Position numbers and translations under genes: made by a program
The notes under the pieces: generated by a model
The model's database searches: none
Seen by the model: the letters and a program-made list of their open reading frames with translations, nothing else
Told to the model about the DNA's origin: nothing
Part shown: piece after piece, positions 1 to 12,151 of the stretch
Layout: the number at the start of each line of letters is the position of its first letter
Numbering within the stretch: the first letter of the stretch is position 1
NCBI GenBank assembly: GCA_963573315.1
Contig: OY752145.1
Span: forward strand, 1,674,001 to 1,738,000
Direction of reading: 5' to 3'
Source: Entomortierella parvispora
Lineage: Eukaryota > Mortierellomycota > Mortierellomycetes > Mortierellales > Mortierellaceae
Length of the DNA stretch: 64,000 nucleotides

Positions 1-2930
1 CAGAGACTCCAGCGCCGCTTCCTTTCCGATGTTGTAGGCGAGAGGGGCAAAGAAGGTGGTAGTGAAGAGACAGGGGACATTGGCGGGGAGGATAAGGGAG
101 AGTTTTTGGAGGAGGAGGGGCTTGAGGAATGAGAGAGTGAAACAGGTATAGGAAAGAGGGTGCCGGCGGTGGTAGACGGTGAATGACTATTGCTGCGACC
201 GCGGCCGCGGTCACCGGATGGAGAAGCAGAAGCGACTGCAATTGCGGTAGCGGCCGTCACAGAGGCGAGGCCGGCAGCGATCCCGGCTACGGTGTATTGA
301 GGCGACGGGATCGAAGGACTCACGGCTACGGACGGGTTATTGTTAGACGGGGACGACGAAGGTGGCGAAATTAAAGAGCTGCGATTATCACCACCACTAC
401 TGCCAGAGGAGGAAGGGGGGGATGTCATCTTCTTGGAACTAGGAGGCGAAGACAATTTGAGTAGACTGAATCGCTTTTGTCCTTGTCCTGACGTGACAGG
501 AGGATGATTGATCTTGTTCAACGTCGCAAACCGGGCCGCATTCGCTTCTGCAGCCTCTGCAGCCGAGATCTCTGCCGCGCAGTATTGATCGTATTTTGGT
601 TTCCAGATCCAAGAATTGCCCAATTGAGAGGAGCCCTGAGCGGCCGCCATCCGGTAGTACTTTGCAGACTGGTACATGTCCTTTTCAATACCGATCCCTT
701 CATAGTAGCACAGTCCAGTCTCATTTTGAGAATCGGGGTCTCCCTGTAGTAAGCGAGAAAAAAAAACATGCAGAAATTGAATAAAAATGGGGTATAAAAC
801 GAAGAGAAGGAAGCCGAGGCCTGCACTGTCTCCTCCTAATTCCTAACTTGTCGTCTCGACAAGCAATCGAGTAATATACACAGAAACAAATATCGTTACC
901 AAATCGGCAGCAATCTTGAAGTAGGTAAAGGCCACGGATTTATCCTTTTGAACACCCCATCCTTTCAAAAAGGACATGCCAAGTTCATAAAGGGCCATCA
1001 CCAGCTCCTTACGTGCCATCACTGTAGCCGCCTTCCGATCCAGGCTTCCCATTCTCTTGAGAGCGCTCTGTTGCATTGGCTGATGTGTAGAGGGCGCCAC
1101 CTTTGATCCAGAGCCTAGTCTAGACTCTGATTTCTGTCCAGGCAAGAAACCCAATGACGACGGGGAGGTGGGTGAGGACGGAAGAGCTGACACAGGACTC
1201 TGTGGAACTGATGGGGATGATCCCTGTTGGTGCTGGTGCTGATGCTGGTGCTGGTGTCGTTGTGACCCAGGGATGGGGTGGAGTTCCTTGAGCTCCCCCA
1301 TCGCAAATTCCGCAGCGCGTTGCAAGTACACGATGGACTCGTTCGGATTGGCTTTACATCCCTGAGATGTGAAGAGTATAGAAATAAAGAGATTGCAAAT
1401 GTAAATAAAACAGAAATCCTGCAGGAAAAGCTTGGCATCCGAGGAACCATGAACTTACCCAACCGTGACGGAGAGACAACCCATACATCAATTGACCCAA
1501 CGGGTTCTCGGACTGGGCGGCCAGATAAAAGTAACGGGTCGCTTCTTCTAACTGATTGTTCTCGTGCAGCTCGATGGCTTTTTGGATATTGGCATCAACT
1601 TCAGCTTCCAGTTGTTGAGCCGGCGTCAGAATCTTGGGTGGCTGCTGCTGTTGCTGCTGCTCCTGTTTCGGTTTGGTGGGTACAGTTGATCGAGAGGTGG
1701 AGGTAGAGGAGGGTAGGATGATGGGGGCACTGACGAGTTTTCTTGTCTTCGCATCAACTTCTTTCTCCTTTGAATCCTTTTGTTCTCCTTGTCCTCGTCT
1801 TTCCTCTCGTCCATGAACTGGGGGTGGCTGCGTTTCATTGATACCCCCTTCTTCCTCCTCAAAGTACATGGTCGCCCTTGCCTTGTTGGGTTCGTTCGAC
1901 CTCCGGATCGTAGCTGTGATTATGGTGGTAGAAGATCCGCTCCGTTGAGGCACCATGGTCGAAGTCGGTCTCGAGCGAATCGTGGCCTTATCTTGCAGTA
2001 CCACCTTTTGCTGCTCTTTAGAGATCATTAAATCCTCGACAGTGACCTGAACAAGATCGGATCCGGTGCTCGCAGTCCTACCAGGGTGGTAATAAGGGTC
2101 CACTTCAACCCCTTCCGAGCCTTCCCGAGAAATTTTGTCCGTTCCCTCGGAGGCAGATGTGAAGGATGTGGTGGTTGCGGTGGCAGCGGCGCTATCGATT
2201 GAAAATTGACCTGCTGGTTTCTTCAAAGCTGCCCCGAGATTCATGTCGATGGGTTCGTAAGCCAGATGGGTTGGATACGCGCTCTGCTCCTTGTCCATGG
2301 GCGACCTAAATCTTTAAATCAATTGAAACAGAAGCAGGCTGTCAGCAACAGCCCGAGGGGGAGAAGTAGGGGGGATCATGTCGCAGTAGGCCTGTGCTTC
2401 CTTGGGGCGACCTTCGTGGGTACGTTGCTACCCGGGGTTTCTCCAAAGCCCCCTTTTCTTTTCGTTTCTGCTCCAAGTAACAGCAGAGACGGGGCCTTTC
2501 GCCCACGGATTAAGGTTCGCCGCCAAATTGGCTGTGTTCCTTCTCGAGCTTCTGTCTCTGCGTTTAGGGGCGGTTGACAAGGCGGTCTACTCTGTATTTA
2601 TAGCTCTGTCTCTCCCTCTCTCTCTTTCACTCTTTTTTTTCTACTGAGTGGGCTACATCCTTACCTGGGCTGGTCAATGTCCGAATCGGCGAGGTCCAGT
2701 ATGTCCAGGTCGTCCTCCTCGACCCCAGAGTCATGGTTGCAGTCGACGTTGGCTACTAGATACGAATGTCTTTCAAAGTCTTTGATTCTGGATTCTGACG
2801 AGTCAATCTCGCTCGCGTCTCCATCCTGCTCGAGCAACGTTGTGAATTCGATCGTGATTGGAGGGATAACGGGTGTGTGGGCGAAAGAGTCGCCGCCGTA
2901 GTAAGACGAAGGTGAGGATTTCATGGACAT
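1..2930 (-). CDS. Sel1-repeat (HCP-like) protein, DSF2-type, 3' end missing
   Basis: Four exons read on the minus strand: 2930-2665, 2305-1459, 1361-900 and 743 to beyond position 1. Each junction has GT..AG and keeps phase (introns of 359, 97 and 156 bp). The frame is still open at the left edge, so the C-terminus is missing. The start is the ATG at 2930; the frame opens further upstream only through a TTG. The N-terminal 330 residues are low complexity. Sel1-type helical repeats follow from about residue 330, for example GLSLRHGWGCKANP, ALYELGMSFLKGWGVQKD and GLCYYEGIGIEKDMYQSAKY, then an NSWIWKPKYD segment and a Ser/Pro-rich tail. Sel1 repeats are protein-binding solenoids. The arrangement recalls fungal DSF2/chitin-synthase-activator-like proteins, but the exact orthologue is inferred. 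Confidence 0.85.
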
Positions 2931-3780
2931 GGTTTCTTTCTTGTTCAATTGCTTTTTTTTCTTCCTTTGTGTGTATGTGGGTGAGTGGCAGTTTGGAAAG
3001 AAAGGAAGAGTGGAAGGGCGGGTTGCGTTAGAGGTTAAAGAGACACAACAGAAGCATGGGATGAGACGAATGAGTTCGTCGGGGTTGTGAACATGAATGA
3101 GACAGACAGGGGAACCGCAAAAAAAAGGGCGGCAAACGTGACAACCACAGGAAGAGCAGAGGAAGACAGAAAAAAAGGATGCTGGATGGGCAATAGGGCG
3201 AAAGAAAAAAAAAGAATGAGGATGATGGATGCGTTGTCAGTTTGGGCAGAGAATGGTAATGGAGAAGGGAGAAGGCGACAAGAAGGCAATGGAGAAACGT
3301 CTGTGGGGAGGAGGAGAGGAACGTTGGCTGCTGGAGGACGGACGGGCGCCTTCCCTGTCTGTGACCCGAGAGAGAGCAAAAGAGGACGAGCCTTGGTAAG
3401 TTGAGAGCAAACAGGGGGCAAGCTGACATGACAGGCACGAGGGACTGACAAAGGTCGAGCCACACGAGGCGTAAGGTTCGGCAGCCCAATTGCCCAAGTT
3501 TGCAGTCAATTGGCCGCTGTTTTCCACTCTGACTGCCATGGCTGCATGCATGTCCGTCTGGCTGCGTGTCTGTCTTGTGCGCTGCTGCAAAAGGGGGAAG
3601 GAGGGTGGATGTGGTTGCACGGTCACTTGCACCGCCTTGCGCGGGTTCCTCAATGTGCATGTCCGCGATGGCGTCAGGTCTTGCGGACAAGAGAGTTCAT
3701 TTGAAGAACACACGCGGACAGACTCACGCGGCACTTGCAGTTTGTCGAGAGTGGTTCGTATGTCAACAAAAGGAGAGCAA

Positions 3781-3804
3781 GAAGGAAGGAAGGAAGGAAG
3801 GAAG
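3781..3804 (+). repeat. AAGG microsatellite
   Basis: About six copies of a GAAG/AAGG tetramer in the divergent intergenic region. Confidence 0.8.
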
Positions 3805-4053
3805 AAGGATGGCTGGATGGATGCCAGGAAGGAGGCAACATCGCCATAGTCCACGTACATACATGCCATCAAGGCATCCACACACCAATGAGACAAACAA
3901 GAATGAGCGCAGTCGATACCCTAAACCAAAAATCCAAAGAAAGACGAAGGACAGCGAAGGGACGAATCGTGGCCACAGACGCAGCACGGCGGAGGGTGGA
4001 CAGTGCGCGCCATGGTGTAGTGTATGTGATGCAGCATGCTAGCATGGCAAGTC

Positions 4054-4134
4054 CTCTCTTTCTCTCTCTCTCTCTCTCTTTGCTTGCTCCTTCCTCCTCC
4101 TCCTCCTCCTCCTCCTCCTCCTCCTCCTCCTCCT
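4054..4134 (+). repeat. CT tract followed by (TCC)n microsatellite
   Basis: A CT-dinucleotide run at about 4054-4080 is followed by roughly fourteen TCC units at 4092-4134. Together they begin the pyrimidine-rich leader of the rightward gene. Confidence 0.85.
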
Positions 4135-4765
4135 GTTGGTCCCACTGGACTTTTCTTCCTCGTGCGTGCGTGCGTTTTCTTTGTTTCTTTTTCGCCCTCC
4201 TTCCTTTCTCCCTTTCTCCCTTCCTTCCTTCTCTTTCCTCTTCCTTCTCTTCTACAAACACACACACCCATTGACACCCATTGGCATCCACCATTGTCCG
4301 TCCTCTTTTGTCGTGTGCCTGCTTACTTCCGCTCCACGTCTATCCTCTGGCCACCTCCCCTTCTTCCCGTTTGCCCCTCTCCCCTTGTCCTCCTCGTCCT
4401 CCCTTTCTTGAACCCGTCTTCCCTCTTCTCCCGACCGTGCTTCCTCCTCTGGTCCGTCCAAACATACCTCACCGAACCCCTCTCTTCATCTTCACCGACA
4501 CTTTCTTTCTTTTCTCTCTTCTCTTTCTCTCTCTCTCTCTTTCTCCTTGCCGCCTTCCTTCTTTTCTTCCTTCTTTTCTTCCTTCTGTCTGTCTATCTGC
4601 CGTCCTCCCACTCTTCCTCCTACCTTTGACCCTGCTTGCTCATCGCTCTCAGTTCACCCTCGCTCATTCCTTTCTTGCACTCTCTCTCCCACTTGCTCAT
4701 TCCCTCTCCTCCTCATTCACATCCCTCGCGTTGCTCGGCTCTCATCCCCTGTGTCATTTGCTGGG

Positions 4766-7700
4766 ATGCACTTTCAGTCCCATCACTCTGATCCATCCAC
4801 GACCACCGTCCCAACCCACTCCCCTTCTCCAACCTCAACCCCTTCGACAGAATCCCCTGTTGAATACAAAGCCAAGCTAGGCGCCCTCGATAGCTCCTGT
4901 GACTCTAATCTCTCCACCCACCCTCAGTCCTCTTGTCTTCCTGCTGCTCTTCAACCTTTCCTCGATACGATCCTTCACCACACCATTGGGCACGCCAGCA
5001 CAGGCTTCGAGCTGGACCACTCCCCTCAAGCCGATCCCCACCCAACCCATAGCCGAAAGGAGGCCGCCCTGGATGCCATTCCAAGGGCTTTCGAGGATGC
5101 CAGTCCAGACCCATCCATGCTCGAGCTCGTTCAACAGAATCTCTTCAATGCTGCCGCTGCTGCTGTAACGACAGCCTTGCGAGGCGCAGAAGTCGATGGA
5201 GCAAAAACAGGGCCAGGGATCACTGCTGAGCCTGCCGCTGGCAAAGAACAGTCGGAGAGGCAATCGCACAGAGTCTTTGACCAACAGCACCCGCACCAGC
5301 AACAGAGCCCGCTATCTGGTCAGCATCATCCTCACATCGTTTATCCAACCACACCTTGTCCCTCTTCCGCAACAACAACCGCACGCTCTGCAGCACAACC
5401 TTCTTTGACGGGCCCTGCAACTCCGTCCCTGTCCCCCATCTCTGTTGACGGCCACGCCGCCAATTCTGACAGCAAGGATCTGTATCGAGGCACCCATGGT
5501 GACACCAAAGGACACACAAAGAAGACCAACGCTGCTTCTTCTTCTGCGACCCCAATTGCTACTGACATAAAAAACAACAGACGCACCCTGACCGACACTC
5601 GCTTGGGCCCTGTTTCTTCGTCATCCTCGTCGAGTGTCCACACGTGCAACGTGTCGGTGGATGCGCAGCCCAGCCGACTTTTAGGCCACCTCATCTCGGC
5701 AACTTCGGCGGCGCCCCTGCAGAAACTCCGCGGAGACGGCTACAACGACTGCGTCGACGGTTTTCAAGAAAACGGGAGCACAAGGCAGGCGGGAACAGCA
5801 ATAGCAGCGCGACCCCTGACACAGGACAAAGATGACGCAGAGCCTTGTTTTATTCCATCGCTCAAAACTGTCCCAGTCCCTGAAATGAATAAGGCTCAGA
5901 TCGATTCGCAGGCTCAACTTTTGATTCGAGGGGAAGAGTCATTTGACGACAATGAAGATGGTGCAACAGACGATTGCGACAGAGATCGACCTTTGTCTGG
6001 GACAAACATTAGAGCTATTGCTGGAGGAAGAAAATGGGGTGAAGCTGAAGAGGGTGAGCGCAAACGCCTGTCGGGAACACTGGTGTTGGACTTTGAGCTA
6101 TCGCGAAAGAAACGCGGCAAGGATCAGGATCTCATTCACCCACTCCAATTTCTGACAAGACGCGAAAAACAAAGACGTTCGTCGGGCAGTGGAAAGGGGT
6201 GGAGCAAGACCGTCTCAGATGATGATAAACGACTACACCTTGCAGACCTGCCTTTTGATCCTGTACTCTTCCTCTCGACTTGGTCTCATGCATCATCTTT
6301 ACCTTCAGCACCATCAGCATCAAATAACGACAACATTTGTGAAAGAGAGAAAGGGTCCAATGCTGAGACACTACGCTACTGCTCTGGACACTCTGAAAGA
6401 TCTCGACATTTCCAGCACTGTTATCATCTTTATCGGAACAAGAACGACAGACATCTCTACATGACCTCTGTTTTAACAGATACCCCACAGAGCCGGAAGC
6501 GAGTCTTTACAGAGGCAATCGCCATTTCTGGACCCTTGGGAAAAAATGTGAAGGCAATCGATCACCCAGATTGGGTGGAGTCGGTCAAGAGGCGCAAGGT
6601 GCATCAATACGCTACCAGATGGACTTCACGACTCTCCCCCTCGCCATATGTAAAGCTATTGACAGTTCGGGATTTTTGGGATCTCATGGACGATCGCACG
6701 GATCTTTCTTGGCGGGCCGAGAAGGACATGGATACCGACTCAACGAGCCACTCTGCTGGCGATCGGTCAAGGAGGACGACTCGACAATTGATACACCACC
6801 CTTGCCCAACACAGTTTTTGAAGGGACTATGGGAAGAAGAAATGATGGTGTTACGGAAACGACAAATGATACCTGACAGTGTCCGAAAGCCCAACAGGAG
6901 TAAAGTGTTCAACCCAAAGCCACTGGTACTTGTGCGCAAGACCATTAAAGCAACCGGTCCTCAGCTTCCGGCGTTTGCCTTGACTTCTTCACCTTTGGAA
7001 AGATCAAACTCGATAGTCTCCTCAGAGCATGATACCCAGACCAACAATGACAATGGGGTCAAGGATGAGTCTAGTGTTGTAACATCACAGGTGCCCATGG
7101 AGTTGGATCTTGCCCTCAAAAAGAAACACCGGGCCGCAGCCATCATTCGCTGTAAGTGGAATAATCAGAGACGACATGCAGCAAGTGTTTGTTCACCTTT
7201 AAAATGGAGAACTGACTCGTATCTCGTATATTATTATCTTTTTCGTTCCTACTATAGCCCATGCAATCACTGAAGGCTCTGATATGGCAGAGTACAAGCC
7301 TTGGAAGGATGGGACAGTGAGTCCTCAACAAGGCAGTTTGAAAGCCTTGAAAGAACTTCGATGCCATATCATGGAGCCTTGGCCGGAAGAGATCTCCAAA
7401 GCCAGGGATGAATGCACCACAGTTCTTCATCGCATGCGAGAGCAATTGAACATTGTGATCAATCTTCAGAGTAGGATCCTTTTCTTTCATTGTCGCGTTC
7501 TCTAGTTCTGATTTTTGATATGCCTCGATACTGACGCGTTTATGGTATTACTTTTGTTGACTATGTTATTATAGTTCATCTACGATCGATGATCAAGACT
7601 GCCCCAACGCACTGGTCATTCCTCCTGTCAATTCGTCATCCTGGCCAGGTCTCCATTGAACTGCTGTTGGCGCTGTATGGTCCAAACTTCATGCAGACGA

Positions 7701-7873
7701 GTAACTTTAGAGCTATTGAGCAGTTGCTCTGGGGCAACAACAAGGGTGGGAACTCTTCTCCTTCCTTCTCTTCCTCCCCTTCTTCCTCTCCATCGGCCGA
7801 TTCGCCATTGTCGTCATCAATCTCTCCGTCTTCTCCAGAGTCGACTGTCGATCAGTCGACAGCCATTGTATAG
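4766..7873 (+). CDS. Unknown Ser/Thr/Pro-rich 965-aa protein
   Basis: Three exons: 4766-7151, 7258-7470 and 7575-7873. The introns have clean GTAAGT..TATAG and GTAGGA..ATAG borders and matching phase. The frame is open back to 4547, but that part translates the CT-rich leader, so the ATG at 4766 (peptide MHFQSHHSDP) is preferred. The first 400 residues are low complexity. The last 350 (from about RVFTEAIAIS to QSTAIV) are more globular, with basic and aromatic residues, and include LLTVRDFWDLMDD and THWSFLLSIRHPGQ, so the conserved region is probably C-terminal. I recognise no domain. A basic Lys/Arg-rich middle would fit a nuclear protein, but that is a guess. Confidence 0.75.
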
Positions 7874-9246
7874 TTTTCTCCTTTCTTTGTATTTTCCGTC
7901 AATCGTGTTCTCGTTTCGCGCTTTCTCTGTGGATCTATCTTCCATAGTTGTAATGGGTCGTAGAGCTTTTGACCTGCACTGTTCTTTATTGTGGAACTTT
8001 GTGTTTTTTCATTATTTATATCCTGCACCAATGGCGTTCTGCTTTTTTTTTCTGCTCCTTCTTTTGCGCACCATTCTTTTTCTTTTTTTTTTCTGCTTCT
8101 GCTTCTGCCTGTTTGCCTTTGTTACCATACCATCAATAAAATAACAACTTCTCAGGGAATTTGCCTTACCGGGGAAAGAGAGGATTTAGATCATGGAGGA
8201 GCTTGAAAAAATGGACCTTGCAGCAAACCATTGCTGGAGGCGAGTTCGAAAGAGAAGAAAGAAAGTATTGCCATTCTTCCCACGCCCATTAGGAGTCAGC
8301 CCTTCGGAACAATAAAGAAACGCCCTTTTCTGCTGTCTAGAGAGGGGGAAGTGGGGGGAGGGGAAAGAGAGGGGCAGGCACGCTTATGCATGAAGCTGTG
8401 CATGTGTAGTTTGGAGTGAGAGATCGGGCGTTTTTCTGTCGAAAAGCAGCATCATGCAGGACCCAGAGAATCAACAGAGAGCAGCGACGAATGTTGTTGT
8501 TCCTGGCCCTTGAAAATCTGGTCGCTCACACCCCCTCACTCCTCTCTGTCCCTTCCCGTCCTTTTTTTTGTTGCAGTCTTTGTTCCTTCTTCGCTCTTGT
8601 CTGTGTGGAATTGCTTCCCGCTCTCGTTTTTGTTTCATCGGACTCTTCAAGTGCTTGCAAATCGACGCGTGTTTCCTGGGTCTCAGTTGGAGCATTTTTC
8701 AATTTCTCCGTATGTCGGGTTCATGACCGGATTTGTCCATCATCACGCAGAGCTGTGGGTTTGTCAGCGTCGCTTTTTCCTGCGAGAGCCATCCTCTTGC
8801 CATTCAATCGAATTGGATCTGGGAAGAATCAAAGCACTTGCCCAAAGCCTAGTGAGAAGAGTCTGTTTATAGGCCTGTTCCCCTCTTCCCTATCCTTTTG
8901 AGTTGTCTATCCTTTCCCCAAAACCTTCAAAGTGCGGCTGAGCATTTGCATTGTTTGCTGCTCTGCCTGGTCAGACAAACACCACTTCTGTGGCACCACT
9001 AAGATCCAAGAAAAAGAAAAAAAAAAAGTGTGAGAGGCAGCTCCTGCACTTCGCTCACCTCTTTTACGCCATTCACTTTCTTTTGTTCATTGCTTCCAAT
9101 TGCATTCATTCTCTTTCTTTCACTTGTTGTCTTTGCTCCCTCCACTCCAATCCTTTTAGCCTTCCCTCATCCGTCCCATATCTCCTGCACAATTCAATTC
9201 AGTTCAGATTTCAATCTTTTAGCACTCTCCTCACACGATCCAGACA
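7874..9246. other. Intergenic: 3' UTR, then promoter of MFS gene
   Basis: No exon is supported here. An AATAAA at 8135-8140 suits polyadenylation of the upstream gene. From about 9060 the sequence turns pyrimidine-rich and leads into the MFS start codon. Confidence 0.6.
8135..8140 (+). terminator. Poly(A) signal AATAAA
   Basis: A canonical hexamer about 260 bp past the stop codon of the unknown 965-aa protein, in a T-rich 3' region. Confidence 0.5.
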
Positions 9247-12151
9247 ATGGCGCGCAACGGCGGATCTAACAAAGGGTCTCTCTCCCACCGGCCGTCCGAG
9301 TTGACGATTAGTGAACTCCACCAGCCGAGTCCGGAAGAATTCTCTGAAAACACGCCTCTACTTCACAACAACAGCCACACCAGCAACGCAGCCGTCAAAA
9401 GTAAAGACAAGGAGGAGGATGATCCGACCGCGATCTTTGTGAAAATTATTGAGGAACATTTACCATGGTACAAACGGCCGAACGTGCTCTGGATGCTCCC
9501 AATCTTTGGGTTGACGTCGATTAGCAGTGGCATGTTGGTCTCGTCCCTAGGACAATACCAGGCTTCTTTGCTCTGTCGCGAATACCTGTCGAGACATAGC
9601 AGCTCTTCCTCTGAATCCTTGGCCATGACCGCGGCAGAAGGGTTTGTACAGATGTTTATGAATAGTCCAGGGGTAGAGTGCCAAGTCCCCGAGATTCAGG
9701 CTTTCACAGCCAAGACTTTGGCGATGATTGAGGTGATCGGCGGTATTGCCAGTAAGTTTCTCCGTTCATCCATATCCCTTGCTCGCTCGTGTTTCCAGCA
9801 CCCCTTTTATGTTTGTACTATTGAACGTTGATCAAAAGAAGAGAAAAAAAGAGGAGGAAAAGTGGAGAAGGCAATGATGGTACTCCTCTGAGCTTGAGAA
9901 AGCAATCTCAAGAAGACCAATCCCCGAGAAGCTCCCTCTTTTTTGCGCTCTCGATGACCAAGGGCTTACCCTATTCTTGACCTCAAGCATCGTTGCCTTT
10001 TAAAGGCAAATCGTTCCTCCATTGTGTACGACCTCTCAATTTCTCCAAACCCGAACTGGGCTGAAAAAAGTTGTTTTTATCCGAGAGCAGACAGTGCGGG
10101 GGAGGGGCGAAAGCGCTTGGACAAAGTCCTCCTGGGCTTGGGTTCTCCCATTGCTGCTAGATACTGAGCACCTTCTCCTCCTCTGTCTGCACCACGGACG
10201 CACTCACACGCAACCAACTATCTCGGTGGCCCCTTCTCCTGAACCGTTCGCGTTATCGACAGTTTACCCTTTTTCCCTTTTTTTCGTGTATACCCTTGAC
10301 ATTGTTTGCTGGGACGACGTGGAACGAGACAATTAACTTTTCCATCCCGCTGTTCCTCCTTTGTTTTCTTCCCCCTTTCCCCCCTCCTTACCCTTGTACG
10401 ACTCAACAGGCACGTTCAGCATCGGATACTATTCATCCTTGAGCGATAAGCATGGGAGACTAAACATCATGATCCTGCAGTTCGTCAACACGCTTTTGAT
10501 GTTGACCGCACTCTTCTTGATGGGCGTCTACTGGGACCAGTTTGGTTTGCTCTTGATGATCTTTTCCTCTCTGTTGACGGGTCTTCTTGGAGGCGTAAAT
10601 ATGGGCGCGACCATGTGTCTGGCCTACGCTGCTGACTGCACCGATCCGGTCAAGCGAAGCCGAGTCTACTCGTACCTGCATGCTGGCCTCTATCTTGGTT
10701 TGGCCGTTGGGTAAGGTTCAATGTGTTTCCGCTGTCCCTTTATCTCTTTTTTGCTTCATGGCTTTGACGCGTCTGACACCTGTTTTTTGTTTTTTTTACT
10801 CTACTATCGTCACTTGCGCTAATGAACATGACTTCATCCTATCAGGCCTGCTCTGGGTGGAGCTCTCTACACCTACACTGGCACGATCCTCTCGATCGTG
10901 TTCCTTGACATGGGCATCACCTTCGTCTCTCTGTTATTGACCATCTTTGTCATTCCCGAGTCTCTTCCAACCAAGCAACCAATGGCCATCCAGCGATTGT
11001 TTGCCAAGATGACCAAGAAGGACGATGAGGCCACAATTGCTGCCACAGCTGCAGCAGTGGGGGCGGCAGCGGCAGAGCACGCAGCTTGGCATTCTCATGT
11101 TACACGGTCTTTGGCTTTTTTCCGGCCCAACGGTCGCAACACCAATCTGATTCTCTTGGCCGTGATTTCCTTTTTGCAAAACTTGGCTGTTCGGGGCACG
11201 ATGTCTGTCATTATTTTGTACACGAACCAGATCTTCCATTGGGGAGAACTTGAGGACGGTTTCTTGTTCACCATCGGTAACGTGGTCCGACTGATCACAC
11301 TGCTGGGCATCTTGCCAGTTTTGGTCCATTATTACAAGAAAGCATCGGTCAAGAAGCAACAACGCAAGGCTGCGGCTGCGGCCGCTGCGGCCTTGGAACA
11401 GGAACATACAGGAACCTTCATGAATCATGGCAACGCCAACATCAACGACCAGTTCATGTTTAACCCCAATGTCACTTCCAGTGTCCAGAGCTTGGGAGAG
11501 GCTGCTTTTGATTTCGAAGATGATGTCTTTGGATCCTCATCAGTACCTTCATCCTTTGAGGAGGATCTCGGATCGCACATGGACGGTCGCCATCGCCATC
11601 CCTCCGTGGACTCTGTCCAGACATTGAACGCCAAAGCTTCTTCGTCCTCTCTCTCACCACCTACCATCCACAAGACGGATTCCAATACTCTCGCTGGAAA
11701 ACGACCCAAGGCCGACAGAAGCGACAGCACTGCGTCCGCAGTCCGCACCAAGGAGCAGACGTTCAGCGACATGAAATTTGATACCTGGATGATCCGACTC
11801 GGCTTTGCCATCAATTCGATTACGTATCTCGGATATGGCCTCGCCTCGGTTGGATGGGTCTTTTACCTGGCCGTCGCTCTGCACGCGATGAGCATCGTTT
11901 CCTCCCCTTCACTTAAAACCCTCTTGACCAACTTGGTGGAACCCTCTCAGTTTGGAGCGGTTCTGGGCGCGATCCAGGTCGTGGATTCGATCGCGGCTGT
12001 CTGCTCTCCTATCGTGATCTCTTGGGTCTATGCCTTGACAGTTGGTACCATGCCCGAGTTTGTTTGGTACAGTTGTGCAGGCTTCACGGGTATCTGTGTT
12101 ATCCTGTCGTTTATGATTCGTCAGAAACAGTTCCGAATCAACATGGAATAG
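9247..12151 (+). CDS. Major facilitator superfamily transporter
   Basis: Exons 9247-9751, 10410-10710 and 10846-12151 encode 703 residues. Joining them restores GGIASTFSIGYYSSLSDKHGR across intron 1 and GLAVGPALGGALYTYTG across intron 2. SDKHGR is the MFS loop 2-3 signature (G-x-x-S-D-K/R-x-G-R), and PALGGAL lies in the motif-C-like helix. About 12 hydrophobic segments are visible. The soluble N-terminus has an NTPLL dileucine-type motif, as in vacuolar or endosomal MFS proteins. A Ser-rich cytosolic insert of about 130 residues (nt 11340-11760) splits the second half and is longer than usual. The substrate is unknown; drug/TetA-like or HIAT1-like fungal transporters are the closest by feel. 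Intron 1 is long (658 bp). Confidence 0.88.

Larger units (their letters stand above)
2931..4765. other. Divergent intergenic region
   Basis: This 1.8-kb stretch separates two divergent genes and has no convincing coding exon. It holds simple repeats (AAGG, CT and TCC tracts) and a strongly pyrimidine-rich block at about 4060-4700. That block probably serves as promoter and 5' leader of the rightward gene. Open frames across it are compositional. Confidence 0.6.

Noticed and set aside
4547-4765. In-frame upstream extension of the 965-aa protein
   Set aside because: It translates a CT-rich leader into Pro/Ser/Leu/Phe runs; the ATG at 4766 begins sensible sequence.
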